Shown here: piece by piece, positions 32,607 to 42,247 of the stretch | Position numbering within the stretch: the first letter of the stretch is position 1 | Layout of the letters: each line of letters opens with the position of its first letter | Assembly (NCBI RefSeq): GCF_003635165.1 | Contig: NZ_ML058600.1 | Coordinates: forward strand, 186,001 to 250,000 | Source of the DNA: Burkholderia sp. Nafp2/4-1b | GTDB lineage: Bacteria > Pseudomonadota > Gammaproteobacteria > Burkholderiales > Burkholderiaceae | Reading direction: 5' to 3' | Length of the DNA stretch: 64,000 nucleotides | Made by a program: the position numbers and the translations under genes | Notes under the pieces: generated by a model | Told to the model about the DNA's origin: nothing | Seen by the model: only the letters and a program-made list of their open reading frames with translations | Database searches by the model: none

Positions 32607-33299
32607 ATGAAAAACGTTCCGCACACCGTGACCGACGCCGCCATCGCGACGATCCGTGACCGGATCGAGGCAGGCGTGTATCCCGTCGGCAGCCTGCTGC
32701 CGGCCCAGCGCCAGCTCTCCGAGGAGCTGGAGATCAGCCGCGCGTCGCTGCGCGAGGCGCTGTCCACGCTCGAGGCGCTCGGAATGCTGCGCATCCGCGC
32801 CGGCAAGGGCGTGTATGTCGAAAGCGCGCAGGCGACGGCCGCGCATCCGTGGCAGTTCGCCGAGCAGTCGTCGCCGCCCGATACGTACCAGATGCGCTAT
32901 GCGCTCGAAGGATTCGCCGCGCGGATGGCCGCGCACGTGGTCACCGACCACGACATCGCATGGTTCGAGGAGAACCTCGCCGACCTGCACGTCGCGCTGA
33001 CCGACAGCGCGCTCGACGAAGCGTCGCGGCTCGACTTCGACTTCCACATGCGGATCATCCATCTCGCCGGCAACGCCGCGATCGAGTCGGTGCTGCGCAG
33101 CAGCGCGGACATCATGAAGGAAAGCCAGCGCATGCCGTTCTACCGGCGCGAGCTGCTGCTGTCGACGTGGCACGAGCACCGCGCGATCGTCGACGCGCTG
33201 ATCGCGCGCGATGCCGCCGCCGCAGGCATCGCGATCGAGACGCACATCGCTAACGCCGCGCAGCGCGCGGGCATCTTCTTCCCGACGCCGGGCACCTGA
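32607..33299 (+). CDS. GntR family regulator, FadR subfamily
   Basis: The 230-residue regulator has a winged helix (residues 10-75, LPAQRQLSEELEISRASLREALSTLEALGML). An all-helical FCD ligand domain follows, whose metal-binding residues would include DFDFHMRIIHLAGN and WHEHRAIV. FCD regulators sense small carboxylates, for example lactate, pyruvate or glycolate. Divergence from dctA and the operator pair suggest control of C4-dicarboxylate uptake. The ATG at 32607 is chosen because the in-frame ATG at 32577 lies inside the -10 box. Confidence 0.87.
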   Translation: MKNVPHTVTDAAIATIRDRIEAGVYPVGSLLPAQRQLSEELEISRASLREALSTLEALGMLRIRAGKGVYVESAQATAAHPWQFAEQSSPPDTYQMRYALEGFAARMAAHVVTDHDIAWFEENLADLHVALTDSALDEASRLDFDFHMRIIHLAGNAAIESVLRSSADIMKESQRMPFYRRELLLSTWHEHRAIVDALIARDAAAAGIAIETHIANAAQRAGIFFPTPGT

Positions 33300-33465
33300 C
33301 GCAGCCCGGCCCGTGGTCGAGGCCGGCGCGTCAACCGCTCTCCGGCCCTGTCGTTTTCATCGCCCCGAAGGATCGCGATACGCGAGAGCGCGCTGTCCTG
33401 TGCGCTGATCGCGCTGTGGGTCCCGTCGCAGCACGTCGGCATGCGGCAGGTCACGCCGGCCATTG

Positions 33466-33507
33466 AAAAAGGCACGCCGTGAACTGAACCACGGGCGTGC
33501 CTTTTTT
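33466..33507. terminator. Bidirectional terminator between the FadR-type gene and idnD
   Basis: A long imperfect stem (AAAGGCACG...CGTGCCTTT) has A-run and T-run flanks, in the 242-nt gap between convergent genes. Confidence 0.8.
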
Positions 33508-33541
33508 GCCTCGGCGGCGTCGCGCAATCGGCGACGCCCGA

Positions 33542-34600
33542 TCACGCGCGTTCGTCCGCGAAATCGATCAGCACCTTCATCGCGCGCTGCCGGTCGCCGG
33601 CCAGTTCGAACGCATGGTTCGCGTCGCGCATCGGGAATACGCGCGTCACGGCCGGCCGCAGGTCGACGCGCCCCGCGTTGATCAGCTGCACCGCGAGCGC
33701 GAATTCCGCATGGAAGCGGAACGAGCCGCAGATCGACAGCTCCTTCGCGACCACGACGTTCTGCGGCAGGCTCACGTCGCCGCCCAGGCCGAGCTGCACG
33801 ACGACGCCGCGCGGCCGCATCACGTCGAGCCCGTCGCGCAACGCGCGCGCATTGCCCGAACACTCGATCACCACGTCGAACGTGCCCTTGTCGGCGCCGT
33901 AGCGCGCGACCCACCCGGTGTCGGCCGCCGCGTTGATCGTGTGATCCGCGCCGAGCGCACGAGCGACCTCGAGCGGCGCATCGACGACGTCGGTCGCGAC
34001 GATCTCCGCCGCGCCATGCACGCGCGCGGCCGCAACCGCCAGCACGCCGATCGGCCCGCAGCCCGACACGAGCACGCGCCGACCGATCAGCGGGCCCGCG
34101 CGCGACACCGCATGCAGGCCGACCGCGAACGGCTCGGCGAGCGCCGCGAGCGACAGCGGCACGTGATCGGCCACCTTCACGCACTGCGTGGCATCGCACA
34201 CGAGCGCGTTGCGAAACGCGCCCTGCACGTGCGGCATGCGCATCGCGCTGCCGTAGAAGCGCATGTCGAGACACTGGTTCGGCAGCCCTTCGAGGCAGTA
34301 GCGGCACGCGCCGCACGGGCGGCTCGGATTCACCGCGACGCGATCGCCGACCTGCACCGACGTCACGTCCGGCGCGACCGCCGCCACCGTGCCGGCCACT
34401 TCATGGCCGAGCACCATCGGCTGCTGCAGCCGGATCGCGCCGAAGCCGCCGTGCCGGAAGTAATGGAGATCGGAGCCGCCGATGCCGCCCATCGCGACAT
34501 CGACACGCACCTGGCCCGGGCCGATCTCGCCCGCGTCCTGCTCTTCGAGCCGCAGATCGTTGGGCCCGTGGATCACGACACACATGCAACGCATACGCAT
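33542..34600 (-). CDS. idnD: Zinc-dependent alcohol dehydrogenase, probable L-idonate 5-dehydrogenase
   Basis: The 352-residue medium-chain dehydrogenase has the catalytic zinc ligands (GSDLHYF, GHEVAG) and a structural zinc loop (CGACRYCLEGLPNQC). The nucleotide loop VSGCGPIGVLAV follows. Closest by pattern is IdnD, which oxidises L-idonate to 5-ketogluconate. Sorbitol dehydrogenase-like or threonine dehydrogenase-like roles are possible. It is 15 nt downstream of an SDR that resembles gluconate 5-dehydrogenase, giving the idnD-idnO pair that turns idonate into gluconate for GntK. Confidence 0.75.
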   Translation of the reverse strand: MRMRCMCVVIHGPNDLRLEEQDAGEIGPGQVRVDVAMGGIGGSDLHYFRHGGFGAIRLQQPMVLGHEVAGTVAAVAPDVTSVQVGDRVAVNPSRPCGACRYCLEGLPNQCLDMRFYGSAMRMPHVQGAFRNALVCDATQCVKVADHVPLSLAALAEPFAVGLHAVSRAGPLIGRRVLVSGCGPIGVLAVAAARVHGAAEIVATDVVDAPLEVARALGADHTINAAADTGWVARYGADKGTFDVVIECSGNARALRDGLDVMRPRGVVVQLGLGGDVSLPQNVVVAKELSICGSFRFHAEFALAVQLINAGRVDLRPAVTRVFPMRDANHAFELAGDRQRAMKVLIDFADERA

Positions 34601-34615
34601 GACGTTTCTCCTTGC

Positions 34616-35389
34616 CTAGACGGCGCTCGTCAGGCCGCCGTCGACGAACAGCGTCTGGCCGTTGACGAAATCGGACGCGGCCGACGCGAGGAAGATCGCC
34701 GCGCCGCACAGCTCGTCGACCTGCCCCCAGCGACCGGCCGGCGTGCGCTTGCACAGCCAGTCGGAGAACGCCGCGTCGTCGACCAGCGCGCGATTCAGTT
34801 CGGTCTCGAAATAGCCGGGCGCGAGGCCGTTCGCCTGGATGCCGTGGCGCGCCCAGTCCGCGCACATCCCTTTCGTCAGCATCCGCACCGCGCCCTTCGT
34901 CGCCGCATACGGCGCGATGGTCGGCCGCGCGAGCTCGCTCTGCACCGAGCAGATGTTGATGATCTTGCCGCGGCCGCGCGCGATCATGTGGCGCGCCACC
35001 GCCTGCGCGACGTTGAACACCCCGTCGAGATTCACGCGCATCAGCGCGTGCCAGTCGTCCGGGTCGAACGCATCGAGCGGCGCGCGGCGCTGGATGCCCG
35101 CGTTGTTCACGAGGATGTCGATCGCGCCGACGCGCGCCTCGAACGCGTCGATCGCCGTGCGCACCTGCGCGTGCTCGGCGACGTCGAACACCGCATGGTC
35201 GGCCGCGAACCCTTCGTCGCGGAAATGGCGCGCGAGCGTCGCGGCCTTCTCTTCATTCCGATCGTTGATCACGATCGCCGCGCCGGCTTCCGCCAGCCCG
35301 CGGGCGAGCGTCAGCCCGATCCCGCGTCCGGAACCGGTGATCAGTGCGCGGCGGCCGTCCAGGCGGAACCGGTCAAGCGCGTTGCTCAT
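34616..35389 (-). CDS. idnO: Short-chain dehydrogenase, probable gluconate 5-dehydrogenase
   Basis: The 257-residue SDR has TGSGRGIG (NAD(P) loop), NNAGIQRR, and the catalytic Ser...YAATK. The IQRRAPLDAF and LAPGYFETELNRALVDD blocks resemble IdnO/Gno, which reduces 5-ketogluconate to gluconate. The ATG at 35389 has GGAG 6 nt upstream. It is first in the two-gene unit with idnD and is divergent from a LysR gene that probably controls it. Confidence 0.75.
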   Translation of the reverse strand: MSNALDRFRLDGRRALITGSGRGIGLTLARGLAEAGAAIVINDRNEEKAATLARHFRDEGFAADHAVFDVAEHAQVRTAIDAFEARVGAIDILVNNAGIQRRAPLDAFDPDDWHALMRVNLDGVFNVAQAVARHMIARGRGKIINICSVQSELARPTIAPYAATKGAVRMLTKGMCADWARHGIQANGLAPGYFETELNRALVDDAAFSDWLCKRTPAGRWGQVDELCGAAIFLASAASDFVNGQTLFVDGGLTSAV

Positions 35390-35495
35390 GCATGTCTCCT
35401 CGTGCCGTCGAGTCATCGAGCCGGCCGCCGGTCGCGGCCGATCTCGCACTGACGCCATCTTCGGCGCTCGGCTGCGGTCGCGCCAATGGTCTTTT

Positions 35496-35514
35496 TTGAT
35501 CCGGTTATCATCAA
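35496..35514. promoter_or_regulatory. Dyad between idnO and the LysR gene
   Basis: TTGAT-N9-ATCAA lies in the 158-nt divergent intergenic region, 33 nt before the LysR start. It is a plausible LysR-type binding site, inferred from position and symmetry only. Confidence 0.4.
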
Positions 35515-35547
35515 ATCCGATCACCGTTCGCTAACGCCCGCCCCCTC

Positions 35548-36438
35548 ATGGAACTCAAGCAATTGCGCGCCTTCGTCACGCTCGCGGAAGAGCTGCATTT
35601 CGGGCGCGCCGCGCAGCGCCTGTTCATCGTGCAATCGGCGCTGAGCATGCAGATCAAGGCGCTCGAGGACGATCTCGGCGCGCGGCTGTTCGAGCGCGAC
35701 CGCCACAAGGTCGAACTCAGCGATACGGGGCGCGTGTTCCTGCCCGAGGCGCGCGCGACGCTGCAGCAGGCCGCGCGCGCGGAGCAGTTGGCGCGGCTGT
35801 CGAGCCGCGGCGAGATCGGCACGCTGCGCATCGCGTTCGTGTCGTCGGTGCTGCCGGCGCTGCTGCCGGCCGTGCTGCGCACGATGCGCGAGCGCTATCC
35901 GCTGATCACGGTCGAACTGAAGGATTTGCCGACGCCCGACCAGATCGCCGCGCTGCGCGAGCGGCGCATCGATTTCGGGATGATCCGGCTGCCGGCCGCC
36001 TATGCGGGCATCGACACGCGCGTGGTGCTGGAGGAGGGTTTCGTCGTCGCGCTGCCGCGTGACCATCCGCTCGCCGCATGCGACACGATTTCGCCGGCCG
36101 CGTTGCGCGGCCACCCCGCGTTCGTGCTCGCGCGCCGCTACGCGCCCGGCTTTCACGACGACATGCTGCTCGCGCTGAGCCGCGCGGGCACGACGCTCGA
36201 GATCGCACAGGAATTCGGTGAATTCACGACGATGCTCGCGCTCGTCGCGGCCGGGATGGGAATCGGGCTGATCCCGGCGGAAGCCGCGAGCGCGCTGCCG
36301 CCGAACGTGCTCGCGCGACCGCTCGACCTGGCCGGCCATCGCACCGGCATCGGCCTCGCGTGGACCGACCTCGACAGCCCGCTGAAGCGCGCGTTCGTCG
36401 ACGCGCTCGAACACGTGACGGCAAGCGCCGGAAAATAA
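35548..36438 (+). CDS. LysR family transcriptional regulator
   Basis: The 296-residue protein has the LysR winged helix (MELKQLRAFVTLAEELHFGRAAQRLFIVQSALSMQIKALEDDLG, residues 1-45). A periplasmic-binding-like effector domain follows, with RERRIDFGMIRLP and VAAGMGIGLIPA. It is divergent from idnO-idnD. The standard expectation is that it activates that operon and limits its own expression through the shared region. Confidence 0.88.
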   Translation: MELKQLRAFVTLAEELHFGRAAQRLFIVQSALSMQIKALEDDLGARLFERDRHKVELSDTGRVFLPEARATLQQAARAEQLARLSSRGEIGTLRIAFVSSVLPALLPAVLRTMRERYPLITVELKDLPTPDQIAALRERRIDFGMIRLPAAYAGIDTRVVLEEGFVVALPRDHPLAACDTISPAALRGHPAFVLARRYAPGFHDDMLLALSRAGTTLEIAQEFGEFTTMLALVAAGMGIGLIPAEAASALPPNVLARPLDLAGHRTGIGLAWTDLDSPLKRAFVDALEHVTASAGK

Positions 36439-36469
36439 AAAGCCCGGCCGGAAAACTCCAGGCCGGGCT
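36434..36469 (-). terminator. Terminator of gapA (convergent with the LysR gene)
   Basis: A 9-bp stem AGCCCGGCC / GGCCGGGCT (36441-36449 with 36461-36469) is followed on the minus strand by TTTTATTTT. It begins one or two bases after the LysR stop and 47 nt after the gapA stop. Confidence 0.8.
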
Positions 36470-36515
36470 CGTTCGCCACACCGGCCGCCTCGCGGCAGCC
36501 GTGCGACGTGCGGGA

Positions 36516-37526
36516 TTACTTCGCGTTCGCGAATGCGACTGCCGTATCCAGCATGCGGTTCGAGAAACCCCACTCGTTGTCGTACCAGCTCGACACCTTG
36601 ACGAGGCGGCCCGACACCTTGGTCAGCGTTGCGTCGAACGTCGACGAAGCCGGGTTGTGGTTGAAGTCGATCGACACCAGCGGTGCGTCGTTGTAGCCGA
36701 GGATGCCCTTCAGCGCGCCTTCCGATGCTTCCTTCATGATCGCGTTGACTTCCTCGACCGTCGTGTCGCGCTTCGCGATGAACGACAGGTCGACGACCGA
36801 CACGTTGATCGTCGGGACGCGGATCGCGTAGCCGTCGAGCTTGCCGTTCAGTTCCGGCAGCACGAGGCCGACGGCCGATGCAGCGCCCGTCTTGGTCGGG
36901 ATCTGGCTGTGGGTCGCCGAACGCGCGCGACGCAGGTCTTCGTGATAGACGTCCGTCAGCACCTGGTCGTTCGTGTACGCGTGGATCGTCGTCATCAGGC
37001 CGGTTTCGAGGCCGATCTTGTCGTTCAGCGGCTTGACGAGCGGCGCGAGGCAGTTCGTCGTGCACGATGCGTTCGAGATGACGGTGTGCTCGGCCTTCAG
37101 CACGTTGTGGTTCACGCCGTAGACGATCGTCGCGTCGACATCCTTGCCGCCCGGTGCCGAGATGATCACCTTCTTCGCGCCGCCCTTCAGGTGCGCGCTC
37201 GCCTTTTCCTTCGTCGTGAAGAAGCCCGTGCATTCCATCACGACGTCGACGCCGAGCTCGCCCCACGGCAGTTCTGCCGGGTTGCGGTTCGCCAGCACGC
37301 GGATCTTGTCGCCGTTCACGACGAGGTAGTCGCCGTCGACCGACACTTCCCCCGGGAACTTGCCGTGCGCGGTGTCGTACTGGGTCAGGTGCGCGTTGGT
37401 CTTCGCATCGCCCAGATCGTTGATCGCGACGATCTCGAGATCGTGCTTCTTGCCGTTTTCATAAAACGCGCGCAGCGTGTTGCGGCCGATACGGCCGTAG
37501 CCGTTGATTGCGACGCGAATCGTCAT
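36516..37526 (-). CDS. gapA: Glyceraldehyde-3-phosphate dehydrogenase
   Basis: The NAD-dependent glycolytic enzyme has 336 residues. The N-terminal Rossmann motif is [12 protein letters not shown], and the catalytic cysteine is in [30 protein letters not shown] and the C-terminal [12 protein letters not shown] are present. It lies downstream of tkt in the same direction after 87 nt, grouping two enzymes of triose phosphate metabolism. Confidence 0.97.
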   Translation of the reverse strand: MTIRVAINGYGRIGRNTLRAFYENGKKHDLEIVAINDLGDAKTNAHLTQYDTAHGKFPGEVSVDGDYLVVNGDKIRVLANRNPAELPWGELGVDVVMECTGFFTTKEKASAHLKGGAKKVIISAPGGKDVDATIVYGVNHNVLKAEHTVISNASCTTNCLAPLVKPLNDKIGLETGLMTTIHAYTNDQVLTDVYHEDLRRARSATHSQIPTKTGAASAVGLVLPELNGKLDGYAIRVPTINVSVVDLSFIAKRDTTVEEVNAIMKEASEGALKGILGYNDAPLVSIDFNHNPASSTFDATLTKVSGRLVKVSSWYDNEWGFSNRMLDTAVAFANAK

Positions 37527-37613
37527 GGTCTATCTCCTGATGGCTGAAAAAATTCGTTTCGTGCAGCTTCACGGTGCGACGCGCGCGAGGGGCGGCGCGC
37601 GTCGCGAATGCAT

Positions 37614-39641
37614 TTAGGCCAGCACGGCCTTCGCGGTCTCGACGACGTGCTCGACGGTGAAGCCGAAGTACTTGAACAGCACGCCGGCCGGAGCCGATTC
37701 GCCGAACGTGTCGATCCCGACGACGCCGCCTTCGAGGCCGACGTACTTGTGCCAGAACGAGGTCACGCCCGCTTCGATCGCGACGCGGCGCACGCCGTGC
37801 GGCAGCACGCGTTCACGGTATTCGGCGTCCTGGCGGTCGAACACGTTGGTCGACGGCATCGACACGACGCGCGCCGCGATGCCCTGCTGCGCGAGCGGCT
37901 CGACGGCCTTCATCGCGAGTTCGACTTCCGAGCCCGTCGCGATCAGGATGATCTTGCGCGCGACGATCTCTTCGTCCCAGTCCTTCAGCACGTAGCCGCC
38001 CTTCTCGATGTTCGCGATCTGCGCATCGGTACGCGGGTTGAATGCGAGGTTCTGGCGGCTGAAGATCAGGCTCGACGGACGGTCGGCAGCGACCGCGTGG
38101 GTCCAGGCGACGGCCGTCTCGACCGTGTCGGCCGGACGCCACACGTCGTGGTTCGGGATCAGGCGCAGGCTCGACACGTGCTCGACCGACTGGTGCGTCG
38201 GGCCGTCTTCGCCGAGGCCGATCGAGTCGTGCGTGAACACGAAGATCGACGGGACCTTCATCAGCGACGCGACGCGCAGCGCGTTGCGGCTGTAGTCGGA
38301 GAACGTCAGGAACGTGCCGCCGAACGGCTTGTGGCCGCCGTGCAGCGCGAGGCCGTTGATCGCGGCGCTCATGCCGAATTCGCGCACGCCGTAGTTGATG
38401 TGGTTGCCGAGCAGCACGCCCGCGCCTTCCGGATTCGCGCGCACCGCCTTCGACGCCTTCCAGTTGGTCAGGTTCGAGCCGGTCAGGTCGGCCGAGCCGC
38501 CGAGCAGTTCCGGCAGTGCGGCAGCCAGCCCCTCGATCGCCTGCTGCGACGCCTTGCGGGTCGCGACCGTCTCGGCGCGCTCGTTCGCGCCGGCGATGAT
38601 CGCCGCAGCCTTTTCGGCCCAGTCGGCCGGCAGCTTGTTGGCCATCCGGCGCTCGAATTCGGCGGCTTCAGCCGGGAATTTCGCGCGATAGGCGGCGAAC
38701 GTCGCGTCCCACTCGGACTCGGCGCGCTTGCCGGCTTCCTTCGCGTCCCATGCCGCGTAGACTTCCTGCGGAATCACGAACGGCTCCCAGGTCCAGCCGA
38801 GTGCCGCGCGCGTCTTCGCGATTTCTTCCGCGCCGAGCGCCGCGCCGTGCACGTCGTGGCCGCCGGCCTTGGTCGCCGCGCCCTGGCCGATCACCGTCTT
38901 GCAGCAGATGATCGTCGGCTTGTCCGACAGCTTCGCCTTCGCGATGGCCGCGTCGACCGCGTCGACGTCATGGCCGTTCACGTTCGGGATCACGTTCCAG
39001 CCGTACGCTTCGAAGCGCTTCGGCGTGTCGTCGTGGAACCAGTTGACGACGTCGCCGTCGATCGAGATGCCGTTGTCGTCGTACAGCGCGATCAGCTTGT
39101 TCAGCTTCAGCGTGCCCGCGAGCGAGCAGGCTTCGTGCGAGATGCCTTCCATCAGGCAGCCGTCGCCGAGGAACACATACGTGTGGTGATCGACGATCTT
39201 CGCGCCGTCACGGTTGAATTCGTCCGCCATCAGCGCTTCGCCGAGCGCCATGCCGACCGCGTTCGCGAGACCCTGGCCGAGCGGGCCGGTGGTCGTCTCG
39301 ACGCCCGGCGTGATGCCGTATTCCGGGTGGCCCGGCGTCTTCGAGTGCAGCTGGCGGAAGTTCTTCAGCTCTTCCATCGGCAGGTCGTAGCCGGTCAGGT
39401 GCAGCAGCGAGTACAGCAGCATCGAGCCATGGCCGTTCGACAGCACGAAGCGGTCACGGTCCGCCCAGTGCGGGTTCGTCGGGTTGTGTTTCAGGTGGCG
39501 CGACCAGAGCGCGACGCCGATTTCGGCCATGCCCATCGGCATGCCGGGGTGGCCGGAGTTCGCTTGCTGGACGGCGTCCATCGCGAGCGCACGGATCGCG
39601 TTGGCCATCAGAGTGGTGGAGGCGGGAGACGAAGTCGTCAT
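37614..39641 (-). CDS. tkt: Transketolase
   Basis: Transketolase transfers two-carbon units in the pentose phosphate pathway using thiamine diphosphate. The 675 residues include [28 protein letters not shown], the ThDP motif [13 protein letters not shown]...DDNGISIDG, and the [16 protein letters not shown] active-site histidine region. The MTTSSPAS start at 39641 is chosen; an upstream in-frame start at 39686 and a downstream Met are alternatives. A TAAAAT box lies at 39787-39782 on the minus strand. Confidence 0.95.
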   Translation of the reverse strand: MTTSSPASTTLMANAIRALAMDAVQQANSGHPGMPMGMAEIGVALWSRHLKHNPTNPHWADRDRFVLSNGHGSMLLYSLLHLTGYDLPMEELKNFRQLHSKTPGHPEYGITPGVETTTGPLGQGLANAVGMALGEALMADEFNRDGAKIVDHHTYVFLGDGCLMEGISHEACSLAGTLKLNKLIALYDDNGISIDGDVVNWFHDDTPKRFEAYGWNVIPNVNGHDVDAVDAAIAKAKLSDKPTIICCKTVIGQGAATKAGGHDVHGAALGAEEIAKTRAALGWTWEPFVIPQEVYAAWDAKEAGKRAESEWDATFAAYRAKFPAEAAEFERRMANKLPADWAEKAAAIIAGANERAETVATRKASQQAIEGLAAALPELLGGSADLTGSNLTNWKASKAVRANPEGAGVLLGNHINYGVREFGMSAAINGLALHGGHKPFGGTFLTFSDYSRNALRVASLMKVPSIFVFTHDSIGLGEDGPTHQSVEHVSSLRLIPNHDVWRPADTVETAVAWTHAVAADRPSSLIFSRQNLAFNPRTDAQIANIEKGGYVLKDWDEEIVARKIILIATGSEVELAMKAVEPLAQQGIAARVVSMPSTNVFDRQDAEYRERVLPHGVRRVAIEAGVTSFWHKYVGLEGGVVGIDTFGESAPAGVLFKYFGFTVEHVVETAKAVLA

Positions 39642-39781
39642 GTCGAGTCCGGAGAACGAGTCGAGGAAACGGGGGCACGGCGGCATCCGGAAGCTCGAGC
39701 GTCAATCGTTCCGGGCGCGCGGTGCGGCGCCTGACGGACGCGAAGCGGACGGAGCCTACGGACTGGGCTGCAAAGCTCGTC

Positions 39782-39787
39782 ATTTTA
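39782..39787 (-). promoter_or_regulatory. -10 candidate of tkt
   Basis: On the minus strand TAAAAT lies 141 nt upstream of the tkt start, in the 263-nt divergent region shared with speE. Confidence 0.45.
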
Positions 39788-39835
39788 ACAGATGGGCTGA
39801 CATTTCCCTTGTCGGCGCGTAGTGTTCCGGCACGG

Positions 39836-39865
39836 TTTTCCATCCAACCGCGCGCCTCCTATAAT
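39836..39865 (+). promoter_or_regulatory. Promoter of speE
   Basis: A perfect TATAAT (39860-39865) is preceded after 18 nt by a weak -35, TTTTCC. The TTG start codon follows 39 nt later. Confidence 0.6.
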
Positions 39866-39904
39866 TCAGGCGTCGGAACTCCCCGCCCCGAGCGGCCCCC
39901 GCCC

Positions 39905-40762
39905 TTGAGCACGACCCTTCTCTTTCATCCCACGCCCGACGTCGCTTACGGCTTCCCGAACGCCCGCCGGCTCGCGCACGTCGCGTCGCCGCACCAGCAG
40001 ATCGAAGTCTGGGAGACCCCGCAGCTCGGCCGCCTGTTCACGCTGGACGGGCGGCCGATGACGTCGGTCGGCGACGAATACGTGTATCACGAGTGCATGA
40101 CGCACCCGGCCGCGCTCGCGCATCCGTGCCCGAGGAAGGCGCTCGTGCTCGGCGGCGGCGACGGCGGCGCCGCGCGCCAGCTGCTCAAGCACGCGTGCAT
40201 CGAGCGGATCGTCGTCGCCGAGCTCGACGACGAAGTGGTCGGCATGGCGCGCCGCTATCTCGACGACGTGCACCAGGGCGCGCTCGACGACCCACGTGTC
40301 GAGGTCGTGATCGGCGATGCCGCGCATTTCGTCGCGTCGACCGTCGAGCATTTCGATCTCGTCGTGTTCGACCTCACGCCGCCCGACTCGCCGGCCGCCG
40401 GCCTCTACACGCGCGAGTTCTACGCACGGCTCAAGCGGATCCTGACGCCGCGCGGCGCGGTCTCGATGCACCTCGGCTCGCCGGTGTTCCACGCGGCGCG
40501 CATCGCCGCGCTGCTCGACGACCTGCGCGCGAGCTTCGCGTTCGTCGATCCGCTGTCCGCGCACGTGCCGCTGTACGGTTCGCAATGGCTGATGGCGATC
40601 GCGAGCGACACGCTCGATGCGGCCGCGCTGTTCGCGCACGACGTCGACGAACGGCTCGCCGCGCGCCGCGTGCAGGGATTGCGCTACTACGATGCGCGAC
40701 TTCATGCGGCCCTCTTTGCCCTGCCGCGCGCGCTGCGCGATACACTGGGCGTCCGCCGCTGA
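39905..40762 (+). CDS. speE: Spermidine synthase-like aminopropyltransferase
   Basis: SpeE transfers an aminopropyl group from decarboxylated S-adenosylmethionine to putrescine. The 285-residue protein has QIEVWETPQLGRLFTLDGRPMTSVGDEYVYHECMTHP and the nucleotide loop LVLGGGDGGAARQLLKH. The DLTPPDSPA motif carries the catalytic aspartate. The start is a TTG at 39905, the first codon after the promoter that gives the (M)STTLLFHPTPD beginning. The frame is open further upstream, but that part lies before the -10. The exact polyamine product is not certain. Confidence 0.88.
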   Translation: MSTTLLFHPTPDVAYGFPNARRLAHVASPHQQIEVWETPQLGRLFTLDGRPMTSVGDEYVYHECMTHPAALAHPCPRKALVLGGGDGGAARQLLKHACIERIVVAELDDEVVGMARRYLDDVHQGALDDPRVEVVIGDAAHFVASTVEHFDLVVFDLTPPDSPAAGLYTREFYARLKRILTPRGAVSMHLGSPVFHAARIAALLDDLRASFAFVDPLSAHVPLYGSQWLMAIASDTLDAAALFAHDVDERLAARRVQGLRYYDARLHAALFALPRALRDTLGVRR

Positions 40763-40900
40763 GCTTCCAGGCAAGCGCATCGTTGTGCGGGCTCGTCGCG
40801 ATTCTCCCGCGAACGACCCGCGAACTACCCGCGACAAGCAGGCCCGGCACGACAGGGGCCGCCCGCCACGTTGGCCGAGATGCATTGCGTGCCGCGGACG

Positions 40901-40920
40901 GGCGCCCGGGGCGCCGTTTT
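40901..40920 (+). terminator. Weak terminator after speE
   Basis: GGCGCC-CGG-GGCGCC followed by GTTTT lies 139 nt after the speE stop. The stem is short. The rest of the 227-nt gap to the VOC gene shows nothing else clear. Confidence 0.4.
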
Positions 40921-40989
40921 CCGTTGGACCGCACGGCACAGGACCGGAGTCGCTGCTGAAGCGCCAACACCGTTCGACAGGAGATTTTC

Positions 40990-41406
40990 ATGACCGATCC
41001 ACGTCCGGCCAACGTGCCTTGGTTGACGCCTTATCTGGCCGTGCGCAATGCGCAGTCGGCCATCGAGTTCTTCCAGGCCGCATTCGGCTTCGAGCTGCGC
41101 GACGTCCTCGACGAGGACGGCGCGATCATGCACGTCGAGATGACCTACCGCGGGCAGCTGATCGTGATGTTCGCGCCTGAAGGCGCGTTCGGCTCGATCG
41201 CGCTTACGCCGAAGAGTGCGCACGCAACCGCGCCGCAGTCGTTCTATCTGTATGTCGACGACGTCGACGCCACCTGGCAGCGCGCGCTCGACGCGGGCGC
41301 GAAATCGCTGACCGCGCCGCAGGACCAGTTCTGGGGCGACCGCTTCGCGCAGATCGAGGATCTCGACGGCTATCGCTGGGCGCTCGGGCGCCGCCTGCGC
41401 GCATGA
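40990..41406 (+). CDS. VOC superfamily protein (PhnB/glyoxalase-like)
   Basis: The 138-residue single-domain protein has two beta-alpha-beta-beta-beta modules. The first is YLAVRNAQSAIEFFQAAFGFELRDVLDEDGAIMHVEM; the second is SFYLYVDDVDATWQRALDAGA...DRFAQIEDLDGYRWALG. This is the PhnB-like VOC layout, with a His and a Glu available for metal binding. The substrate is unknown; PhnB-like proteins are not glyoxalase I proper. It is co-transcribed with rsmE. AGGAG precedes the ATG at 40990. Confidence 0.82.
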   Translation: MTDPRPANVPWLTPYLAVRNAQSAIEFFQAAFGFELRDVLDEDGAIMHVEMTYRGQLIVMFAPEGAFGSIALTPKSAHATAPQSFYLYVDDVDATWQRALDAGAKSLTAPQDQFWGDRFAQIEDLDGYRWALGRRLRA

Positions 41407-41423
41407 ACGGAGCCGGACCAAGC

Positions 41424-42191
41424 ATGAGTGAAGCCACCACCACCGCGGCCGTGCCGCGCTTTTTCGTCGAAGCGGCGCTGCGCGCCGATGCGACGCTCGC
41501 GTTGCCGGCCGACGTCGCACGCCATGCGCAGGTGCTGCGGCTGCAGCCCGGCGATGCGCTCGCGCTGTTCGACGGCAGCGGCGGCCAGTACCGCGCGCGC
41601 ATCGTCGAGATCGACAAGCGCAGCGCGCTCGCACGGATCGACGCGTTCGACCCGGCCGAAGCCGAGCCGCCCTATCGCGTGACGCTCGCGCAAGGGATCG
41701 CCGGCGGCGACAAGATGGACTGGGTGATCGAGAAGGCCGTCGAGCTCGGCGTCGCGGCGGTCGTGCCGCTGTCGACCGCGCGCGGCGTCGTGAAACTGTC
41801 CGGCGAGCGCGCGGACAAGCGCGTCGCGCACTGGCGCGGCGTCGTGCGCGCATCGTGCGAACAATGCGGCCGCAACCGCGTGCCCGACGTCGCGGCGGTA
41901 CGCGGCTTCGGCGCGTGGCTCGATACGCTGCCTGCCGCACCGGCCGACGGCGAGCTGCGGCTGCTGCTGTCGCCGCGCGCGAGCATCCCGTTTGCGTCGC
42001 TGCCCGACGCACCGCCCGCGGCAACCGTCACGCTGCTGATCGGGCCGGAAGGGGGGCTGTCGCCGGACGAAGAGAACGCGGCCCGCGCCCACGGGTTCAC
42101 CGCGTTGTCGCTCGGGCCGCGCGTGCTGCGCACCGAGACGGCCGGCGCGGCCGTGCTCGCGGCGCTCGCGGCACGCTGGGGCGGGTGGTGA
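41424..42191 (+). CDS. rsmE: 16S rRNA m3U1498 methyltransferase
   Basis: RsmE methylates U1498 in the decoding region of 16S rRNA. The 255-residue protein has an N-terminal PUA-like domain (VARHAQVLRLQPGDALALFDGSGG). Its C-terminal SPOUT knot ends with LLIGPEGGLSPDEENAARAHGF and LGPRVLRTETA. The start at 41424 has GGAG 11 nt upstream. The alternative ATG at 41403 overlaps the VOC stop codon (ATGA) and would add 7 residues, a configuration that also suggests coupling. Confidence 0.92.
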   Translation: MSEATTTAAVPRFFVEAALRADATLALPADVARHAQVLRLQPGDALALFDGSGGQYRARIVEIDKRSALARIDAFDPAEAEPPYRVTLAQGIAGGDKMDWVIEKAVELGVAAVVPLSTARGVVKLSGERADKRVAHWRGVVRASCEQCGRNRVPDVAAVRGFGAWLDTLPAAPADGELRLLLSPRASIPFASLPDAPPAATVTLLIGPEGGLSPDEENAARAHGFTALSLGPRVLRTETAGAAVLAALAARWGGW

Positions 42192-42247
42192 TGGGCAGCC
42201 GGAAGCGATTCTATCCGGCTCTACCCAACGCGTGGATCGCCTCGTGT

